Shown in pieces: positions 1 to 9,140 of a stretch of DNA of 64,000 nucleotides. Every line of letters starts with the position of its first letter. Position 1 is the stretch's first letter. Under the pieces are notes generated by a model that worked only from the letters and a program-made list of their open reading frames with translations, searched no databases and was not told where the DNA came from. The DNA comes from Candidatus Melainabacteria bacterium (GTDB lineage Bacteria; Cyanobacteriota; Vampirovibrionia; Obscuribacterales; Obscuribacteraceae), in contig JADJWK010000004.1 of NCBI GenBank assembly GCA_016716405.1, positions 1 through 64,000 on the forward strand. Reading direction: 5' to 3'. The position numbers and the translations under genes are program-made.

Positions 1-1
1 C

Positions 2-607
2 AGCACCAACGCTCCGGACTGGGACTTTCTTCTCTATTCGAAAAAACGAAAGCTCTTGTCAGTGAGACCATTTTCTGACTGGAGCAAGCGTGGAATCAAA
101 ACGTGCATCGCCATCGCCAATAACGAGACCCTCTACAAATGGCCGCGCGTTCTCATGCGCGACAACTTCCCTTATGCCGGCAAGACCTGCAAGCTCTATG
201 CGTTTCCGGGCAAATCGAGCACGGGCAGACCGATGAGCTTGAAATATGGCAAGTTTGGCGAATATATAGTCTGCGACAGGCTCTCGACCCACGAAAATGT
301 CCCGCGATTTATGCAGGCTCTTTTCGATACGCCTCCGGACAGAGGAGTCCCGCTATCCTTCAAGCGATTCGGTCAGGCCAATAGCTACGGGTTCGGATTG
401 AATTACAACCGCAAAGAAGCCAGCTACAGCATACTGAAGACCAACAGCATCGCCCCCGAAAAGGAGCCGCGAACAATGCTCGATATGCCCCGCTCAGCTT
501 TCAAGCCGTCCCTGGAAAGCGAGATAGTCGTCAATCAAAGCCACTTCAACGATTTCTTCAAAGAGATGCAGGGCGCCCCGGAGGGTCTCAAGAAGACCTC
601 TCCCTGA
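2..607 (+). CDS. Unidentified protein, C-terminal part (5' end outside window)
   Basis: The frame is open from the left edge of the window, so the gene starts upstream; the TTG at 56 is internal, because codons from position 2 read on in the same frame without a stop. About 201 residues are visible. They contain many aromatic and basic residues, no clear membrane segment in the visible part, and no motif I recognise. Its 3' end overlaps the convergent TPR gene by 20 bases. The signal peptide, if any, would lie outside the window. Function unknown. Confidence 0.7.
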   Translation, partial: STNAPDWDFLLYSKKRKLLSVRPFSDWSKRGIKTCIAIANNETLYKWPRVLMRDNFPYAGKTCKLYAFPGKSSTGRPMSLKYGKFGEYIVCDRLSTHENVPRFMQALFDTPPDRGVPLSFKRFGQANSYGFGLNYNRKEASYSILKTNSIAPEKEPRTMLDMPRSAFKPSLESEIVVNQSHFNDFFKEMQGAPEGLKKTSP

Positions 608-1928
608 GGCGAGCCCGGCGCTGAAGCCGCTCGAGCTCTGCCCGCGCCAGGGAGTACTCGTCGATTCCCCGGGCATCGCTTGCCAGGACCTTCTTCAAGC
701 AAGCGATTGCCTGGCTCTCATGCCGGTTGAGCAGATCGATCATGGCGATGTAGTAGCCTGCCTGAGCCTTCCTGGTGCTGTCCGAGGCCAGAGACAGGAG
801 CCTCTCCCCGCTCAGGGCTCCGGAGACGAACTCGAGGATCGGGTAAGGCCAGCTTCTGATACTGAGCTTTTCTCGCGCCTGACGGGCGACCTGCTCGGCA
901 TCGTATTGCCGGCCCGAGAGCCGCAGCCCGAGCTCGGCTATGATGGCGCCGGTGATACCAGCTCTTCCCTGGTAGCCGTTCTGCTCGAGATAACGCTTCA
1001 TCTCGTCACCGGCGCGCTGGTACTGGCCGAGCTCCATATACAGTACCGCCCGCTCGTACACAGGAGCGGCGTCGCCGGCTCCGTTCAGGGCGATGATCTT
1101 GGAGTAGTCGTCCAGCTTCTTCTGGGCTTCGCAAAATAGCGAGAAATCACGCCAGTCCGCGAATCGCTCTGTCCGGTCGGCTCTCTTGAAGGCTAGATAG
1201 GAGGACTTCGCCTCTTTTACCCGGTCAGCCATCATGAGAGCCACCGCTGTCTCGAGCTGCAGAGCGCCGTCGTCCGGATAACGCTTCGCGGCCTCCGCGA
1301 AAATCGAAACGGCTTTATCAAGGCGCCCCAGGGCTCGCTGGCAGAGACCGAGATAGCGATAAGTGGTAGGGTTCTGTCTAAGCTTCAGAGACTGTTCGAG
1401 AGCCCGAATGGCCTCATCATAACGATCGAGACGGTAGAAGCACTTGCCCCGCAGACGAAGCACTTTGAAATTGCGATATCCTTCTTTCAGAGCCGCCTGG
1501 CTGGCAACCAGGCATTCTTTGTAACGACCGAGCTGTTCCAGGGTCTGGGCCCGCATATAAAAATCCTGCCCGGTCCTCGGATGGATAGCGAGGACGGCGC
1601 GATAATCGCGATAAGCGTCCTCAAAGCGGTCGAGCTGCTCGAGAGCATCGCCCCTTGCCAGATGATAACGCATGGCACCGGGAGAGAGAGTAACAGCTCG
1701 ATCGTACTCTCTCATCGCGAGAGCGAACTGGCCCCTCTCGAAATAAGCCTCGGCCAGATCGAGATGCAGATCCGGATCAGAAGGCTTCTTCCTCAAGCTG
1801 GCAAGGTCGTTCCTGATCCTCCGATCAAGAGCGGCCCGGTCGGAAGCATGCGAAGGCGGCGCCCAGCCGATAGAGAGGACCAGGCATGGTAAAAGGCCGA
1901 CAGTAAAAGCCAATCGCGACATTATCAT
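588..1928 (-). CDS. Secreted TPR-repeat protein
   Basis: About 446 residues with an N-terminal signal peptide (hydrophobic stretch LAFTVGLLPCLVLSIGW, likely cleavage after SHA) followed by tandem 34-residue TPR units from about residue 50 to 250, recognisable by repeats such as LHLDLAEAYFERGQFALAMR. TPRs normally bind protein partners, here outside the cytoplasm. Two starts are possible, ATG 1928 and ATG 1922. A perfect TATAAT (minus strand, about 1931-1936) ends three bases before the first, so the mRNA probably begins at or near the second, which would be leaderless. The partner is unknown. Confidence 0.85.
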   Translation of the reverse strand: MIMSRLAFTVGLLPCLVLSIGWAPPSHASDRAALDRRIRNDLASLRKKPSDPDLHLDLAEAYFERGQFALAMREYDRAVTLSPGAMRYHLARGDALEQLDRFEDAYRDYRAVLAIHPRTGQDFYMRAQTLEQLGRYKECLVASQAALKEGYRNFKVLRLRGKCFYRLDRYDEAIRALEQSLKLRQNPTTYRYLGLCQRALGRLDKAVSIFAEAAKRYPDDGALQLETAVALMMADRVKEAKSSYLAFKRADRTERFADWRDFSLFCEAQKKLDDYSKIIALNGAGDAAPVYERAVLYMELGQYQRAGDEMKRYLEQNGYQGRAGITGAIIAELGLRLSGRQYDAEQVARQAREKLSIRSWPYPILEFVSGALSGERLLSLASDSTRKAQAGYYIAMIDLLNRHESQAIACLKKVLASDARGIDEYSLARAELERLQRRARLRERSS

Positions 1929-2214
1929 GGTATTATAGATTGTCTATCCGACCGACGACACCAGAGAGGTCTCGAACAATGGGCATTATCGACAGGCAAT
2001 AGCGTTCACCCATTTTTTCGTCGGAGCAATAGAAATGATCGACCAGACATCGATATAACGAGCAATTTTTCAATCAATCAACCCGATATCAGGCGAGCAT
2101 CCTGAGCGATAGAGCCCGGCAGTGAGCCCGAGCCGAGCGCACAGCAGGCCTTCGCTGGCGACACGACATGCATTGTATGTGGTGCGGACTGGCCCGCCTC
2201 AATGGAGGTGCACC

Positions 2215-3825
2215 ATGTTGCGAATTCGATCGATGACCAAATACTTCCAAAACAAAGAGATCTTCAAAGACTGCTCTCTGACCATCAATCGCGGCGAGAT
2301 TGCCGGGCTTGTCGGCGCTAACGGCAGCGGCAAGACCACCCTTCTTCAGATCATGGCAGGCAATCTGCCCATGGAACGGGGACATCTCGAGACTGGCGGC
2401 CGCGGGCTCTATATCTCATCTTTCGACTCCGAGCAGATCGAGGCGCACGGCAGTCTGGCTCAGTGCCTGAGACCGGCATGGTGGCGAGCCCGCAACGCCA
2501 TGCTTGAAGCAGCCTCCGACCTGGAAAACGACTCCTGCGATGTATCGTCTCTATCGAATTACCAGATGAGCATCGAGGTCTTCGAGAAAGAGGGGGGCTA
2601 CGAGATGGAAGCACATCTCGAGATCCTTCTTGAGCGGCTTGGCCTTGCCGGGAGGGAGATCGACAGCCCTCTTGCCGCTCTCTCCGGTGGCGAGGCGGCC
2701 AGGCTCTTTCTCAGCGCCATAGAGAGCGAGGATTTCGATATTCTGCTCCTGGACGAGCCCACCAATAATCTCGATGAAGAATCGATAGACTGGCTGGCCG
2801 AACTGATCGCCTCGAAAGTCGAGACCGCGGTGATTGCCTCGCACCACCGCGACTTTCTCGACAGGCTATGCAACCGGACCCTGGTCATAAACGAGCGCCG
2901 AAAAACCGTCGACTGCTATCAGGGGAATTACAGCTTCTATAAAGCAGCCAGGGCGAGCCAGGACGAGCATGACCGCAGGCAACTCGTGGTGCACCGGCGC
3001 AAAGTGGCTCAGCTCACCGAAGATGTTGCCCGGGCGAAAGAGCAGGCTCGCAAGACCGAGCGCCAGACCACCAACGATCATCTCAGGCGCAAGTCCAAGA
3101 AAGTCGCGGCCAAGGCCAAAGCCCGGGAAGGACGTCTGGAGAAAATGATTGAAAGGGCCCGATGCGAGCAGAAGCCTTTCACCGAAAAGTCGAGACGATT
3201 CGATCTCGGCTGTGAGGATAAAGCCAGAAAACTGCTGGTCAGAGCGGATGGATTGTCCTTCTCGCTTTCGGAGCGACGGTTATTCTCCGGACTGGATCTC
3301 GAGATCCATACCGGCGATCGGCTGGCGATAACCGGACCGGTCGGGGCAGGCAAGACGACCATTCTCCGCATTCTTGCCGGGGAGCTCAGGCCCTCCGGGG
3401 GCACCCTGATCCTCCCCTGCCCGGAGAGAATCTGCTATCTTCCCCAGACCCCCGGGCTCGATCTCGAGAAAAAGGATCGCACTGTTCTGGATTTCATGAG
3501 ACTGGAGCTCGACAAACTGCTGAAGCGCATCTCCGAAAGCGAGCTTCGCGCTCATCTGGATCGCTTCTCCATGCGCGGCGATAGCGTGCACAACCGCTTG
3601 AGCCAGCTCAGCCGGGGCGAGCGCACCAAGCTCTGCCTTGCCCTGTTTATCTTTCTCGACCCCGACCTGATCCTCCTCGACGAGCCGACCAACCACCTGG
3701 ATGTCGGCACCGTGGAGGTCCTGGAAAAAGCGCTCGAGCGCTTCCAGGGCGCCATCGTGGCAACCAGTCACGACCGTCGCTTTCTGAGAGCAATCGGGAC
3801 GGATCGGTTCTTATCGATCAGTTGA
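2215..3825 (+). CDS. ABC-F family ATPase
   Basis: 536 residues with two ABC ATPase domains in one chain and no membrane segment, the ABC-F layout. Domain 1 has Walker A GANGSGKTT, signature LSGGE and Walker B LLLDEPTNNLDEES. Domain 2 has Walker A GPVGAGKTT, signature LSRGE and LLDEPTNHLD. Between them lies a highly charged helical linker (about residues 240-330). ABC-F proteins act on the ribosome, in translation or antibiotic resistance; the subgroup cannot be told here. The frame is open upstream to 2122, but ATG 2215 has GGAGG six bases before it and gives the family N-terminus (MLRIRSMTKYF). A 22-codon upstream frame overlaps the start. Confidence 0.9.
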   Translation: MLRIRSMTKYFQNKEIFKDCSLTINRGEIAGLVGANGSGKTTLLQIMAGNLPMERGHLETGGRGLYISSFDSEQIEAHGSLAQCLRPAWWRARNAMLEAASDLENDSCDVSSLSNYQMSIEVFEKEGGYEMEAHLEILLERLGLAGREIDSPLAALSGGEAARLFLSAIESEDFDILLLDEPTNNLDEESIDWLAELIASKVETAVIASHHRDFLDRLCNRTLVINERRKTVDCYQGNYSFYKAARASQDEHDRRQLVVHRRKVAQLTEDVARAKEQARKTERQTTNDHLRRKSKKVAAKAKAREGRLEKMIERARCEQKPFTEKSRRFDLGCEDKARKLLVRADGLSFSLSERRLFSGLDLEIHTGDRLAITGPVGAGKTTILRILAGELRPSGGTLILPCPERICYLPQTPGLDLEKKDRTVLDFMRLELDKLLKRISESELRAHLDRFSMRGDSVHNRLSQLSRGERTKLCLALFIFLDPDLILLDEPTNHLDVGTVEVLEKALERFQGAIVATSHDRRFLRAIGTDRFLSIS

Positions 3826-4096
3826 CGGCAGTTGCCTTCAATCGATCGTGCTCCTCCTGGCTCGAGCCTTCCATAGCACCGCTCTTCACTTTCTTGAAAT
3901 AGCCGCCGCAATGGCCGCAGCGATAGAGAGCGGTATAGGTGAAACCACTGGTCTCCTCCTCGCTCTCCACCTTATAGGTGTCCAGGGACTGAAGCTTGCG
4001 CCTGGAGCATCCGGGGCAACGTGCTTTGAGGAGCGCCGGGAGAAACGGCGTGATCAAGATAGAGGCGAATACGAAAATCCAGTGGATATCTTTCAT
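3818..4096 (-). CDS. Small membrane-anchored zinc-ribbon protein
   Basis: 92 residues. An N-terminal hydrophobic segment (IHWIFVFASILITPFLPALL) is followed by two CxxC pairs, CPGC at about residues 28-31 and CGHC at about 60-63, spaced as in a zinc ribbon. The rest is charged. Function is unknown; such small proteins often anchor or recruit partners at the membrane. The 3' end overlaps the convergent ABC-F gene by 8 bases, and it lies 15 bases downstream of the aminotransferase gene on the same strand, so it may be the last gene of that operon. Confidence 0.7.
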   Translation of the reverse strand: MKDIHWIFVFASILITPFLPALLKARCPGCSRRKLQSLDTYKVESEEETSGFTYTALYRCGHCGGYFKKVKSGAMEGSSQEEHDRLKATAVN

Positions 4097-4111
4097 GAAA
4101 GGCTACCTCAC

Positions 4112-5326
4112 TCAAAGAGAACTCAAGAAACGGCGGATCCGCGTGAGCGCCTCTTTAATCCTGGGGATGCTGGTGGCGTAGGAGCAGCGGATGTGGCCTT
4201 CGCCGCCGTCACCGAATACGCTACCAGGCACCACCGCCACACGCTCGCTCAGCAGCAAGCGCTCGGCGAATTCCTCGGACGAGAGCCCGGTGGAGTCCAC
4301 CCTCGGGAAGGCATAGAAGGCGCCCCGGGGGCTGGGGCAAGCGAGACCCAGTTGATTGAGACCATCCACGATGATCCGTCGGCGGCGGTCGTATTGAGCG
4401 ACCATATCGGCGACATTCTTCTGAGCTCCCTTGAGAGCTTCGATGGCTGCTTTCTGGCTGACGGTGGGTGCGCACATCATGGTGTGAGAATGAATCTTCT
4501 TCATCACCGTGAGAATCTCCGGGGGCGCGCAGGCATAGCCCAGCCTCCAGCCGGTCATGGAGTAAGCCTTGGAGAAGCCGTTCAGGGTGATGGTTCGAGG
4601 AAACGCGCCGGGCAAACCGGCCACGCATGTATGCTCGGTTCCGTCATAGACGAGTCGATCATAGATCTCGTCCGAGATGATATAGAGACCCTTCGAGCAG
4701 GCGAAATCGACTATGGCCGAAAGCTCCGCCCGGCTCATGGTGGCACCGGTGGGATTGGCCGGATAGCCGAGAAGAATGGCTTTGGTCTTTGCCGTAAGCG
4801 CCCCGGCGAGATCCGCCAGAGAGACCCTGAAGTCGTTCTCGGCACTGCAACCGATACCCACCGGAACCCCGCCGGCAAGGGTGACACAGGGCTTGTAAGC
4901 CACGAAGCAGGGCTCCGGCACCAGGACCTCGTCTCCGGGATCGAGCAGGGTCCGGCAGGCCAGATCGAGCCCCTGGGATACCCCCACGGTGACCATGATT
5001 TCGCTCTCGGGATTGTAGACGACCTGGTAAAGACGCTCGAGCAGGCGGCTGATCTCTCTGCGCAGCTCGAGCAGACCGGCATTGGCCGTATAAGCGGTCT
5101 GCCCGGCCTCGATGGCATAGATGGCGGCTTCCCGCACTGACCAGGGCGTGAAGAAATCCGGCTCACCGACCCCCAGGGAGACCACGTCCTCGAGCTCGCT
5201 TGCCAGGTCGAAAAAACGACGAATACCCGAAACCGGCAAATCGCTCGCCAGCCTGGCGAGCCCCCTGGGCGCGAGACCATGCACTGTATCGGCGCTCATA
5301 CTCTGGCCCCGGCTCTCAGCCTTCAT
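4112..5326 (-). CDS. Class I/II PLP-dependent aminotransferase
   Basis: 404 residues. Fold-type I aminotransferase: the Schiff-base lysine lies in the block NGFSKAYSMTGWRLGY, and the family's SLGVGEPDF near the N-terminus and YPANPTGA are present. These features fit the aspartate/aromatic aminotransferase group; the substrate cannot be fixed from sequence. Its ATG overlaps the stop of the upstream Lrp-type regulator (ATGA), so the two are co-translated, and the regulator probably controls amino acid use through this enzyme. A second in-frame Met ten codons in (MSADTV) is a weaker start candidate. Confidence 0.9.
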   Translation of the reverse strand: MKAESRGQSMSADTVHGLAPRGLARLASDLPVSGIRRFFDLASELEDVVSLGVGEPDFFTPWSVREAAIYAIEAGQTAYTANAGLLELRREISRLLERLYQVVYNPESEIMVTVGVSQGLDLACRTLLDPGDEVLVPEPCFVAYKPCVTLAGGVPVGIGCSAENDFRVSLADLAGALTAKTKAILLGYPANPTGATMSRAELSAIVDFACSKGLYIISDEIYDRLVYDGTEHTCVAGLPGAFPRTITLNGFSKAYSMTGWRLGYACAPPEILTVMKKIHSHTMMCAPTVSQKAAIEALKGAQKNVADMVAQYDRRRRIIVDGLNQLGLACPSPRGAFYAFPRVDSTGLSSEEFAERLLLSERVAVVPGSVFGDGGEGHIRCSYATSIPRIKEALTRIRRFLSSL

Positions 5327-5817
5327 GGAGTGACGACCAGACGCGTGTCGACCTCAGGCTCTTCGAAAAGACTGTAGTCGTCCTTGTATTTTCGCAAAAG
5401 AAAATGTGTGCTGGTGCCGGCTACGCCGTCGATGGTGGCGATCTTCTCGGCGATGAATTTAGCCAGCTCGTTCATATGAGTGGTCTCGATCACGACCCGC
5501 AGGTCGTTGCCCCCCGAGACCAGGGCGGCGCTGCGCACCTCGCTGTGCCGGGCAATCCGCATGGCCACGGCGTCGAAGCCGACCTCTCTGGCAGGCACCA
5601 CTTTTACATCTATAAAAGCAACAATCTTGTCGACACCGGCTTTCTCCCAGTCGATGGTAGCGGTATACTGCTTGATGATGCCTCTTCTCTCGAAATCGCC
5701 AATCACTTCTGCGACCTGCTCAGGCGAGAGACCCGTCATAGTGGCGATGGTCTCAGCCCCGGTTCGGGAGTCGCGGCTGAGGATATCGAGGATTTCGAGC
5801 TTCTTTTTGTCTTCCAT
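5323..5817 (-). CDS. Lrp/AsnC family transcriptional regulator
   Basis: 164 residues from ATG 5817: an N-terminal winged helix-turn-helix (LEILDILSRDSRTGAETIA, then LSPEQVAEVIGDFERRGII) and a C-terminal ligand-binding RAM/ACT-like domain. The family senses amino acids and acts as oligomers. A GTG start at 5835 is also possible but would leave only 9 bases to the divergent gene at 5845. ATG 5817 matches the usual family N-terminus. It overlaps the aminotransferase start by four bases. It probably also controls the divergent secreted-protein gene or itself from the very short shared promoter region. Confidence 0.88.
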   Translation of the reverse strand: MEDKKKLEILDILSRDSRTGAETIATMTGLSPEQVAEVIGDFERRGIIKQYTATIDWEKAGVDKIVAFIDVKVVPAREVGFDAVAMRIARHSEVRSAALVSGGNDLRVVIETTHMNELAKFIAEKIATIDGVAGTSTHFLLRKYKDDYSLFEEPEVDTRLVVTP

Positions 5818-5844
5818 GGTGATGGAGTTTAGCACACAATCCTT

Positions 5845-6381
5845 ATGAAATTCACATATTCAGCCATGCAGGCTGCTTCCGGCGCCATTCTCGCTTGCCT
5901 CGTCTCCTCCCTGACACTGTCTTCGGCTCTTGCCGGAGAAGGGGTAAGCACCCGGCGAGTCGTGGTGGAGACCAGCACGAAAGTCGACAAGAAAGGCGAG
6001 CCGGGTGCGGCCGCCAGCTCCTATAGCCGCGGCGTCGGCTTCAAAGACGCCAATGTCTTCAACCCGAAATACAAAGAGCGCTTGAAAAACTTCCAGGAGC
6101 AACTGGACATGGGTCTTGCCAAAGGCTGGATCACCGAGAAGGAGGGCGCTCAGTTCAAAGCCCGCCTGGAAACGCTCAAAGAGATCGAGAAAAAGGTCAG
6201 CGCCGCCAGATATCCGAAAGCGGACCTCGACGACATGGAAAAGCAGTTCACTCTTTACAATCAGGACTTCTATAAAGCCTCGAACAAACCTGCGATCAAG
6301 CCGAAATCCGCCAGCGAGACGAAGAAAGAGGCTACCGGCACGTCCACCACTCTAAAGAAACCCAAAGAAAAGGCAAAATAG
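5845..6381 (+). CDS. Secreted helical protein of unknown function
   Basis: 178 residues with a signal peptide (hydrophobic AILACLVSSLTLSSALAG), then a mainly helical, charged body rich in Lys and Glu and a Lys/Thr-rich tail. The helical part (LKNFQEQLDMGLAKGWITEKEG and onward) could form a coiled coil. No known family recognised. No Shine-Dalgarno is seen before ATG 5845; an internal ATG at 5866 still leaves a usable signal peptide. It is followed by the lipoprotein gene 69 bases downstream. Confidence 0.7.
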   Translation: MKFTYSAMQAASGAILACLVSSLTLSSALAGEGVSTRRVVVETSTKVDKKGEPGAAASSYSRGVGFKDANVFNPKYKERLKNFQEQLDMGLAKGWITEKEGAQFKARLETLKEIEKKVSAARYPKADLDDMEKQFTLYNQDFYKASNKPAIKPKSASETKKEATGTSTTLKKPKEKAK

Positions 6382-6450
6382 TCCTCGAGAATGGTTGCCC
6401 GGCACGCGCACTGCCCTATACTGAGCCCTGAAAAGTTCAGGAGTCGAGCC

Positions 6451-7689
6451 TTGAGATCAACAATTTTAGCCTGCCTGCTCGTCCCGGCGGTCTTGGTTGC
6501 ATGCGCGACTGCCCCGGGACACGCCAGTATCAATATCCCGCCCACCAGCATGCTTCAAGGAAAGCCGACCTCCACCGAGGGAAAGGCATTCCTGAAGAGC
6601 ATTCTGACCAAAATCAAGTCCTTCAAGGAGTATTCCTTCGAGAGCCAGCTCGTCGCTTATAAAAAGAGCAGACCGGTCACCGAGAAGGGCCGCTTCTATT
6701 TCAAGGCGCCCAATCTCATTCGCTTCGAGGTCACCGACGCCGGCAAGCGCTCCGGCTCGGTGGTGGTGCGACAGAAAGACGGCAAGATCAGAGCCAAGTC
6801 CGGGGGTATGTTCAGCGGTCTGACCATCAGTGTCGCCCCGAACTCGAAGCTCCTGCGGACCGCCAACGGTTTCAATATTCTCGAGTCCGATCTGGGCAGC
6901 CTTCTCAGCCAGACAATAAGCCAGCTCGATAGCCATCACACCTGCCTGGTCTCCAACTCCCCCGTTGCCTATCCCGGTCGAGGCAGCTCTTATGTGGTGG
7001 AGGTAATCGGCGAAGACGATCTTGTGGACCAGCGGATCGTTCTCGATCGCAAATCCAAGCTTCCGGTGGAATGGGCTATTTTCGAGGGCGAGCAGCTTCT
7101 TTCGGTGGTGGATTTCCGCAACCTGGAGGTCGATGCCGATATCGAAGATACTCTCTTCTCCCTCGATGTCGATCAGATAGCCTCGGCGAGCAAAGGCTTC
7201 ACCGAAGGCTCGTCGAAGCTCATCGACAGGCTCGATGCCGGTTTCAACAAACCGGAGGCGCGCCTTTCGGTGGACCTGATGCAAGACTTGCGAGCGGCTG
7301 TGGCGGAGGTCAAGGTCAATGCCAGAACCCTCGCTCAGGGCTCGATGAGTATTCTCGAAACGAAAGATGAGAACACCGGCGCTACAGTGTGGGCCAAGAC
7401 CGGTCGCCAGTCCATACTAGCGCGAGCCGCTACTATCGAGATTCTCGAAGAATATCTCGAGAAGGCCGGCGAGCTCTTCAAGAAACAGCTTCCGGAAGGC
7501 AATTCCAAACTGATCAACTCCTGGACAAGTAGCGTTCTGGTCATAGACCAGGATATCAGCCAGCTCTACGACCTCATGCAAGCCGATCGGCCCGCCACCA
7601 CCAGTATCATGGGCAGGGCAGGCGAGATTCAAAACGAGTGCGGCAAGCTCGAAGTGCTATGCCAGGAAGCGCTCTTTCTGGTGGACTGA
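6451..7689 (+). CDS. Lipoprotein with LolA-like domain
   Basis: 412 residues from TTG 6451, chosen because AGGAG lies seven bases upstream and because it gives a clean lipoprotein signal (LLVPAVLVAC, lipobox LVAC); the frame also has an ATG at 6391 that would bury this signal. Residues about 40-240 alternate strands as in LolA/LolB-like carriers (GRFYFKAPNLIRFEV, then a block with RIVLDRKSKLPVEW). The C-terminal 170 residues are helical and unknown. A role in carrying lipid or lipoprotein across the periplasm is inferred from fold resemblance only. Confidence 0.65.
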   Translation: MRSTILACLLVPAVLVACATAPGHASINIPPTSMLQGKPTSTEGKAFLKSILTKIKSFKEYSFESQLVAYKKSRPVTEKGRFYFKAPNLIRFEVTDAGKRSGSVVVRQKDGKIRAKSGGMFSGLTISVAPNSKLLRTANGFNILESDLGSLLSQTISQLDSHHTCLVSNSPVAYPGRGSSYVVEVIGEDDLVDQRIVLDRKSKLPVEWAIFEGEQLLSVVDFRNLEVDADIEDTLFSLDVDQIASASKGFTEGSSKLIDRLDAGFNKPEARLSVDLMQDLRAAVAEVKVNARTLAQGSMSILETKDENTGATVWAKTGRQSILARAATIEILEEYLEKAGELFKKQLPEGNSKLINSWTSSVLVIDQDISQLYDLMQADRPATTSIMGRAGEIQNECGKLEVLCQEALFLVD

Positions 7690-7704
7690 CTGAAAAGCCG
7701 CAGC

Positions 7705-7995
7705 TTATTTGCCTGATTTCTGGATTTGCTCGAGTGCCTCCAGGGTCTTGAGCTCCCGGGCGGCTTTGAACCTCTCGACAAGCGCTCTCGCCCGGGCGGC
7801 CTCAGCCGCCGCCTTATCGGCTCTCGCCTTGGCCAGGGCGGCATGGGCTTTGGCTTTCTCGGCTTCCAGATAAGCAAGCTTCACTTCTTTCTCGAGCCTG
7901 ATGACATCGCCGGAAGCCTGCTCCTCAGCCAGGGCCGACGGAGAAAATCCTGCCGCCGAAACAATCACCAGGGACAACAGAACAAGAGCTCTCAT
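7705..7995 (-). CDS. Small secreted Ala-rich coiled-coil protein
   Basis: 96 residues: a signal peptide (LVLLSLVIVSAAGFSPSALA) followed by one long, uninterrupted helix rich in Ala, Lys, Glu and Arg (KAKAHAALAKARADKAAAEA), probably a coiled coil. Its ATG overlaps the stop of the MlaD-family gene (ATGA), so it is co-translated with that transport system and may be an accessory periplasmic part of it. No family recognised. Confidence 0.65.
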   Translation of the reverse strand: MRALVLLSLVIVSAAGFSPSALAEEQASGDVIRLEKEVKLAYLEAEKAKAHAALAKARADKAAAEAARARALVERFKAARELKTLEALEQIQKSGK

Positions 7996-9131
7996 TTTTC
8001 CTTTTCTCCTTCTATATAACCGGGACGACCGATCATCATCTTCACCAGCGGGAAGCGCTGGTTGAGTATCTGATTGAGCTGCCTGGCCGCCAGATCGGCA
8101 TGCTCCACAGCGTCTTTGGCCTGGATAAGGGTCTTTTTCAGATCTCCCTTGAAGCCGGGCGTATTGAGGACATCATCGACTTTCGAGAGGGTGTTCTTCG
8201 CCTGGGCGAGCATATCTTTGAGATCGCCACGCAATTCCCGGTCTCCGGCGAGCCTTTCGATCCGCTCCACCGAATTCTGGACGCTCTCTGCTGCCTTGCT
8301 GAGCTTATCCACAGTAGAGAGAAGATCCTTTCTCAGGCTCGCGTCTTTGAGGGTGGTGCTCACCTCGTGCACCACCTTCTGCGCGCTATCCATGGTCTCG
8401 CGTGCTTTCTCGGCGGTCTCTTTCAGGTCGGATGGGAGCTTCGGATTGTCCAGGAACTTATTGGTCCTCCCGGTCAATTTGCGGATTTCCCTGGTCAGCC
8501 CCAGGAGCTCGTCAGCAAGAGGCAGAGCCTTGTCCACAACCGGCATGGTCTTCTTGCCAAGGATGGCGAGCTGGTCGGCGGCCAGCACGAGCCTGGCGCG
8601 ATCGGCCTCGAAATTATGGCTCAACTGCTCCATGTCGATCTTGCTCAAACCGATGGCGATATTGTTGACGGCGATCTCCGGACGCACCGGGTCTTCGCCC
8701 AGGACCACGGCGTCCTCGCTGATCGGTGGCACTGGCGGTGCGCCTTCCTCCCGATCCGGAAATTGAATTTCGACATACTTGGCACCGACGATGCCATTGG
8801 TGAGAATTACGAATTTCGAGCCCTGGGGCACCGATATCTCCGGAGCATTGATCCTGATGCGCACCAGCACTTTGTGCTCCCCCTGCCAGTGGAGGCTGTC
8901 GACTATGCCGACCCGGACTCCGTCTACATAAACAGCAGCATTGACGTTCAAGCCGGCCACTTCTTTGAAAAGGACACTCACTTTCTGGGGTACTCGCAAA
9001 GAAGAATAGCTCTTGAACCAGCAGAATCCCCAGACCAGGAGAATCACCGCGATTACCGTGAACAGCCCCAGGGTGCCGTCAGCATAGAGACTGGGGCCGT
9101 CATAGCTCTTTCTCTGGTCTTCCTGAGTCAT
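7992..9131 (-). CDS. MlaD/MCE-domain lipid transport protein
   Basis: 379 residues: a cytoplasmic tail, one membrane helix (LFTVIAVILLVWGFCW), then an MCE/MlaD domain (about residues 45-125; VSVLFKEVAGLNVNAAVYVDG, then a GAKYVEIQF block) and a long helical C-terminal region of about 230 residues rich in heptads. MCE proteins form hexameric rings that pass phospholipids across the periplasm; the long helices could form a tube, as in other MCE proteins. It follows the MlaE-type permease with a gap of nine bases. No MlaF-type ATPase is in the window. Confidence 0.88.
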   Translation of the reverse strand: MTQEDQRKSYDGPSLYADGTLGLFTVIAVILLVWGFCWFKSYSSLRVPQKVSVLFKEVAGLNVNAAVYVDGVRVGIVDSLHWQGEHKVLVRIRINAPEISVPQGSKFVILTNGIVGAKYVEIQFPDREEGAPPVPPISEDAVVLGEDPVRPEIAVNNIAIGLSKIDMEQLSHNFEADRARLVLAADQLAILGKKTMPVVDKALPLADELLGLTREIRKLTGRTNKFLDNPKLPSDLKETAEKARETMDSAQKVVHEVSTTLKDASLRKDLLSTVDKLSKAAESVQNSVERIERLAGDRELRGDLKDMLAQAKNTLSKVDDVLNTPGFKGDLKKTLIQAKDAVEHADLAARQLNQILNQRFPLVKMMIGRPGYIEGEKEK

Positions 9132-9140
9132 CGGGTCTCC

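Noticed and set aside
2168..2236. 22-codon frame overlapping the ABC-F start (possible leader peptide)
   Set aside because: ABC-F resistance genes can have such leaders, and its stop overlaps an internal ATG, but there is no ribosome site and no terminator/antiterminator pair.
3848..5140. Long open frame opposite the aminotransferase gene
   Set aside because: It mirrors a clear class I/II aminotransferase on the other strand and has no motif of its own; GC-rich codon bias produces such antisense frames.
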